DNA of 64,000 bases from Hahella sp050299855 (lineage in GTDB: Bacteria > Pseudomonadota > Gammaproteobacteria > Pseudomonadales > Oleiphilaceae), in contig JBNKWQ010000018.1 of the NCBI GenBank assembly GCA_050299855.1, positions 1-64,000 on the forward strand. Reading direction: 5' to 3'. The notes under the pieces were generated by a model. It was not told the DNA's origin. It did not search any database and was given only the letters and a program-made list of their open reading frames with translations. This document shows positions 61,587 to 64,000 of this stretch, piece by piece. Numbering within the stretch: the first letter of the stretch is position 1; each line of letters starts with the position of its first letter. Made by a program: the position numbers and the translations under genes.

Positions 61587-61973
61587 CTATTTGTTTACGA
61601 CGTGATTTCGAATGGTTCCCAATAACTCGTCTTTGCTGAATGGTTTGGTGAGATATTGATCCGATCCGACGATGCGGCCCTTGGCTTTATCGAACAGGCC
61701 ATCCTTACTGGATAGCATGATGACAGGAGTTTGCTTGAAGGCACTGTTATTCTTAATAAGCGCGCAAGTCTGATAACCGTCCAGGCGTGGCATCATGATG
61801 TCGACAAAAATGATGTCCGGGTGAGAGTCAGCAATTTTTGCTAATGCGTCAAAACCATCCGTCGCCGTGATCACGGTGCAACCGACTTTTTTCAACAATG
61901 TCTCGGCCGTTCGACGAATAGTTTTACTATCGTCAATAACCATGATCTTGAGGTTTTCAAAGTTATCTTCCAT
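61587..61973 (-). CDS. pilG: Single-domain response regulator PilG
   Basis: 128-residue CheY-like receiver, first gene of the Pil-Chp operon. Motifs: MVIDDSKTIRRTAETLLKKVG, phospho-acceptor in IIFVDIMMPRLDGYQT, VIMLSSKDG and YLTKPFSKDEL. In Pseudomonas phosphorylated PilG promotes pilus extension and adenylate cyclase activation. It diverges from gshB. Confidence 0.95.
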   Translation of the reverse strand: MEDNFENLKIMVIDDSKTIRRTAETLLKKVGCTVITATDGFDALAKIADSHPDIIFVDIMMPRLDGYQTCALIKNNSAFKQTPVIMLSSKDGLFDKAKGRIVGSDQYLTKPFSKDELLGTIRNHVVNK

Positions 61974-62379
61974 CTCAATATGGCCCTGAAATTAGGTCAC
62001 CTTGTAATAATTTTGGTTAGTAATGCTAGCTGAAAATCAGTTATTAGATCGGCTGGCTTTTGTTCGCGTTGGAAAGTGGTTGCAGGCATGTTAATGGCCT
62101 TTTTTAACATAGAATTACAACGCAATCTATATGTAAATACTATTTATAGTGCATGTCCGTAAATAGACAAAGAAAATCTTTGTATATAAATGTCACCAAG
62201 CACCTTCAGGTACGCAACTGCCAGTGGATGACAATTAATTAAGCCGACCCTGAATGAGGAGCATAGTACAGATGTGGGAAAGCTGCCTCCTTCATGGCAT
62301 TATTAGCGCCCCTGTAAGTGAGCTCTCAAATTAGGGTTCTTGTCCTATAACCTGCTGCGTTAGATCCGGGTGGTGGCAA
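61974..62379. other. AT-rich divergent promoter region of pilG and gshB
   Basis: 406 bases without a gene. It should hold the promoters of both operons. Visible features are a hairpin TGTTAA...TTAACA near 62088-62110, AT-rich stretches around 62125-62150 and a small palindrome ACAAAG...CTTTGT around 62167-62185. I could not assign a specific regulator site. Confidence 0.5.
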
Positions 62380-63339
62380 TTGAGTATCAAAATCGGTGTG
62401 GTAATGGATCCCATAGGGGCCATTAACGTCAATAAAGATAGTACGCTGGCAATGCTGCTGGCAGCGCAGCGTAAGGGTTGGAAGCTGGTCTACATGGAGC
62501 AGAAAGATCTGTATCTGGATCAGGGACGCTCCTTTGCTACCATGAAATCCTTGAGTGTCGAAGACAATCCTGATGGCTGGTTTGAATTGGGAGAGGCCTA
62601 CACCGGGGCTATGGCAACCCTTGATATCGTTCTCATGCGCAAAGACCCGCCCGTGGATGGCGAGTTTATTTTTGCCACCCATATTCTTGAAGCGGCAGAG
62701 CGGGAAGGGGTGTTGATCGTCAACAAACCGCAAAGTCTGCGCGATTGTAATGAGAAGTTGTTTGCCACTCAGTTTCCCGATCTATGCCCTCCGGTATTGG
62801 TGAGTCGCGATACTGCCCGGCTACGGGACTTCTTTACCGAGCACCAGGATGTCATATACAAGCCTTTGGACGGGATGGGCGGACGTTCTATTTTCAGGGT
62901 GAAAAGCGGAGATTTTAATCTCGGCGTTATTCTTGAAACTCTGACTGACCATGGTCAGCGACAGATTATGGCGCAGCGTTATCTTCCGGATATCAAGGAT
63001 GGGGATAAGCGCATTTTGCTGATAAACGGCAAACCGGTACCCTATGCTTTGGCTCGTATTCCGTCTCAGGGAGAAAATCGTGGCAACCTGGCAGCCGGTG
63101 GTCGTGGTGAGGGAAAACCCTTGTCGGCGCGGGACCTGGAAATCTGTGAGCGGGTGGCGCCGGTGCTCAAATCCAAAGGGCTGTATTTTGTCGGCTTGGA
63201 TGTCATTGGTGACTATTTGACAGAAATTAATGTGACCAGCCCTACCTGTATACGTGAGCTGGATAAACAATACGGAATTGATATCGCAGGAGAGCTGATG
63301 GATTTTCTGGAACAGGAGCTTGCCAATAAGCGGGCATGA
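62380..63339 (+). CDS. gshB: Glutathione synthetase
   Basis: Joins gamma-glutamylcysteine and glycine with ATP. 319 residues, the normal length, beginning SIKIGVVMDPIGAINVNKDS, the conserved N-terminus. ATP-grasp motifs include VIYKPLDGMGGRSIFRV and VTSPTCIRELDKQYGIDIA near the end. The start appears to be TTG, with GGTGG about seven bases before it. Homology starts at that codon, and the next Met is nine residues in. It diverges from pilG and is followed by tonB, as in Pseudomonas. Confidence 0.95.
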   Translation: MSIKIGVVMDPIGAINVNKDSTLAMLLAAQRKGWKLVYMEQKDLYLDQGRSFATMKSLSVEDNPDGWFELGEAYTGAMATLDIVLMRKDPPVDGEFIFATHILEAAEREGVLIVNKPQSLRDCNEKLFATQFPDLCPPVLVSRDTARLRDFFTEHQDVIYKPLDGMGGRSIFRVKSGDFNLGVILETLTDHGQRQIMAQRYLPDIKDGDKRILLINGKPVPYALARIPSQGENRGNLAAGGRGEGKPLSARDLEICERVAPVLKSKGLYFVGLDVIGDYLTEINVTSPTCIRELDKQYGIDIAGELMDFLEQELANKRA

Positions 63340-63458
63340 TTATTGTTTTTTGCTGTGGCAAGTCTGTTAGTACGGAGTTTGGTGGCATGGATCAGTGTAA
63401 AAGGCTGTTTATATTGGCTGTAAGAGCAAAGTTGAATGAGTAGAAGTAAGAGCCGTCT

Positions 63459-64000
63459 ATGGCGATAAGTTCAGACATACCAGCGGAGGTGGCAAATGCT
63501 GGTGTTACAGATAAGGACCGTCTGGGATTTACAGTGTTCCTTGCATTGGTGCTGCACGCAATTATTGTGTTTGGCATTTCCTTCGCGGCGGAAGAGCGGC
63601 AACCGGCTCCCCACACTGTTGAGGTGACCCTGGCGCAGTATGAAGATCAGGAAGCACCGGAAGAAGCTGATTATGTTGCGCAGGTTAATCAGCGGGGTAG
63701 CGGAACACTTGAAGAAAAGAAGGTGTTGACTGTTGCCGAGCGAGCCAAAATGAAAGACGTTGAGGTCCGGGAGGTCTCTCAGGTTGAACCCGATTCTGCT
63801 GTTCCCCGGAAAGAGCAGAAAGCCAAGCAGGTGGTTGTCACCCGGGCTGAAACTTCTGACCCTGTGGAGACAGGTAAGACTGAAAAAGTAGTCTCAAATC
63901 CTGAAAAGAAAAACAAAATTAGTCTACTGCAGCGCAGTCTTGAAATTGCCAGCTTGGAAGCTCAGCTTGCGGAGAAAGCCAATGCTTATGCTAAGCGTCC
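63459..64000 (+). CDS. TonB-family energy transducer (3' part beyond window)
   Basis: The first ~180 residues are visible. A membrane anchor lies at about 20-38 (LGFTVFLALVLHAIIVFGIS), followed by HTVEVTLAQYEDQEAPEEAD, typical of TonB-family proteins. A Lys/Glu-rich linker (KEQKAKQVVVTRAET) and a coiled-coil start (LLQRSLEIASLEAQLAEKA) follow. The C-terminal TonB domain is outside the window. The position next to gshB-pilG matches tonB3 of P. aeruginosa, which is needed for twitching. Confidence 0.88.
   Translation, partial: MAISSDIPAEVANAGVTDKDRLGFTVFLALVLHAIIVFGISFAAEERQPAPHTVEVTLAQYEDQEAPEEADYVAQVNQRGSGTLEEKKVLTVAERAKMKDVEVREVSQVEPDSAVPRKEQKAKQVVVTRAETSDPVETGKTEKVVSNPEKKNKISLLQRSLEIASLEAQLAEKANAYAKR

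Noticed and set aside
1..64000. Insertion sequences, prophage, tRNA, rRNA, CRISPR
   Set aside because: No transposase, integrase, phage structural gene, tRNA cloverleaf or rRNA segment was recognised on either strand.

Overview
The window looks like chromosome from a free-living gammaproteobacterium, probably a marine member of the Pseudomonadales/Oceanospirillales. The strongest evidence is the right end, where tonB - gshB diverges from pilG-pilH-pilI-pilJ-pilK-chpA-chpB-chpC. This is the arrangement I know from Pseudomonas. Other genes fit: a class III fused CoA-transferase, a 3-hydroxybutyrate oligomer hydrolase, a betaine-type BCCT transporter, and folM-folE. I saw no rRNA, tRNA, CRISPR array, phage or complete insertion sequence. 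The species cannot be named from sequence reading alone.

Layout. 1-3 kb: an iron-dependent alcohol dehydrogenase (cut by the window edge) and a coupled BCCT transporter/universal stress pair, all on the minus strand. 3.3-6.7 kb: a two-domain CoA transferase and a YceI protein. 7-15.6 kb: alpha-2-macroglobulin plus penicillin-binding protein 1C, a known envelope-defence pairing. 15.8-20.2 kb: divergent marR/EamA transporter with paired operators, a thioesterase preceded by a structured leader, a short alpha-glucan phosphorylase and a truncated nitronate monooxygenase. 20.5-28.8 kb: a 3HB-oligomer hydrolase lipoprotein, then a three-gene signalling set (REC-DUF3369-GGDEF-EAL phosphodiesterase, binding-protein lipoprotein, Cache-PAS histidine kinase). 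28.8-31.2 kb: glyoxalase-like VOC protein, glutathione S-transferase, ChaC and an unknown His-containing protein. 31.5-39.1 kb: spondin-domain protein, SDR, esterase, periplasmic binding protein, MATE pump, outer-membrane barrel and cbpA-cbpM. 39.3-42.5 kb: rlmJ, folM-folE and a SIMPL protein. 42.7-45.3 kb: a tiny 34-codon gene with its own terminator, an AraC regulator and an orphan sensor-like membrane protein. 45.3-47.4 kb: zur-znuC-znuB with a Zur-box-like palindrome but no znuA. 47.5-62 kb: the complete Pil-Chp chemosensory operon for twitching/surface sensing, with a 2744-residue ChpA. 62.4-64 kb: gshB and the start of a tonB gene.

Themes. Glutathione and electrophile handling recur (VOC, GST, ChaC, gshB). 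Surface behaviour and c-di-GMP signalling are prominent (Pil-Chp and the EAL module). The most striking feature not explained by genes is a series of short imperfect tandem duplications (7 to 69 bp units, unrelated in sequence). Many of them sit on or just beyond the 3' ends of genes. The best candidates for something undescribed are these arrays, the binding-protein/kinase/phosphodiesterase module, the 34-residue microprotein and the three-way-junction leader before the thioesterase gene. Coordinates come from reading the sequence by eye. Small motif positions may be off by a base or two.
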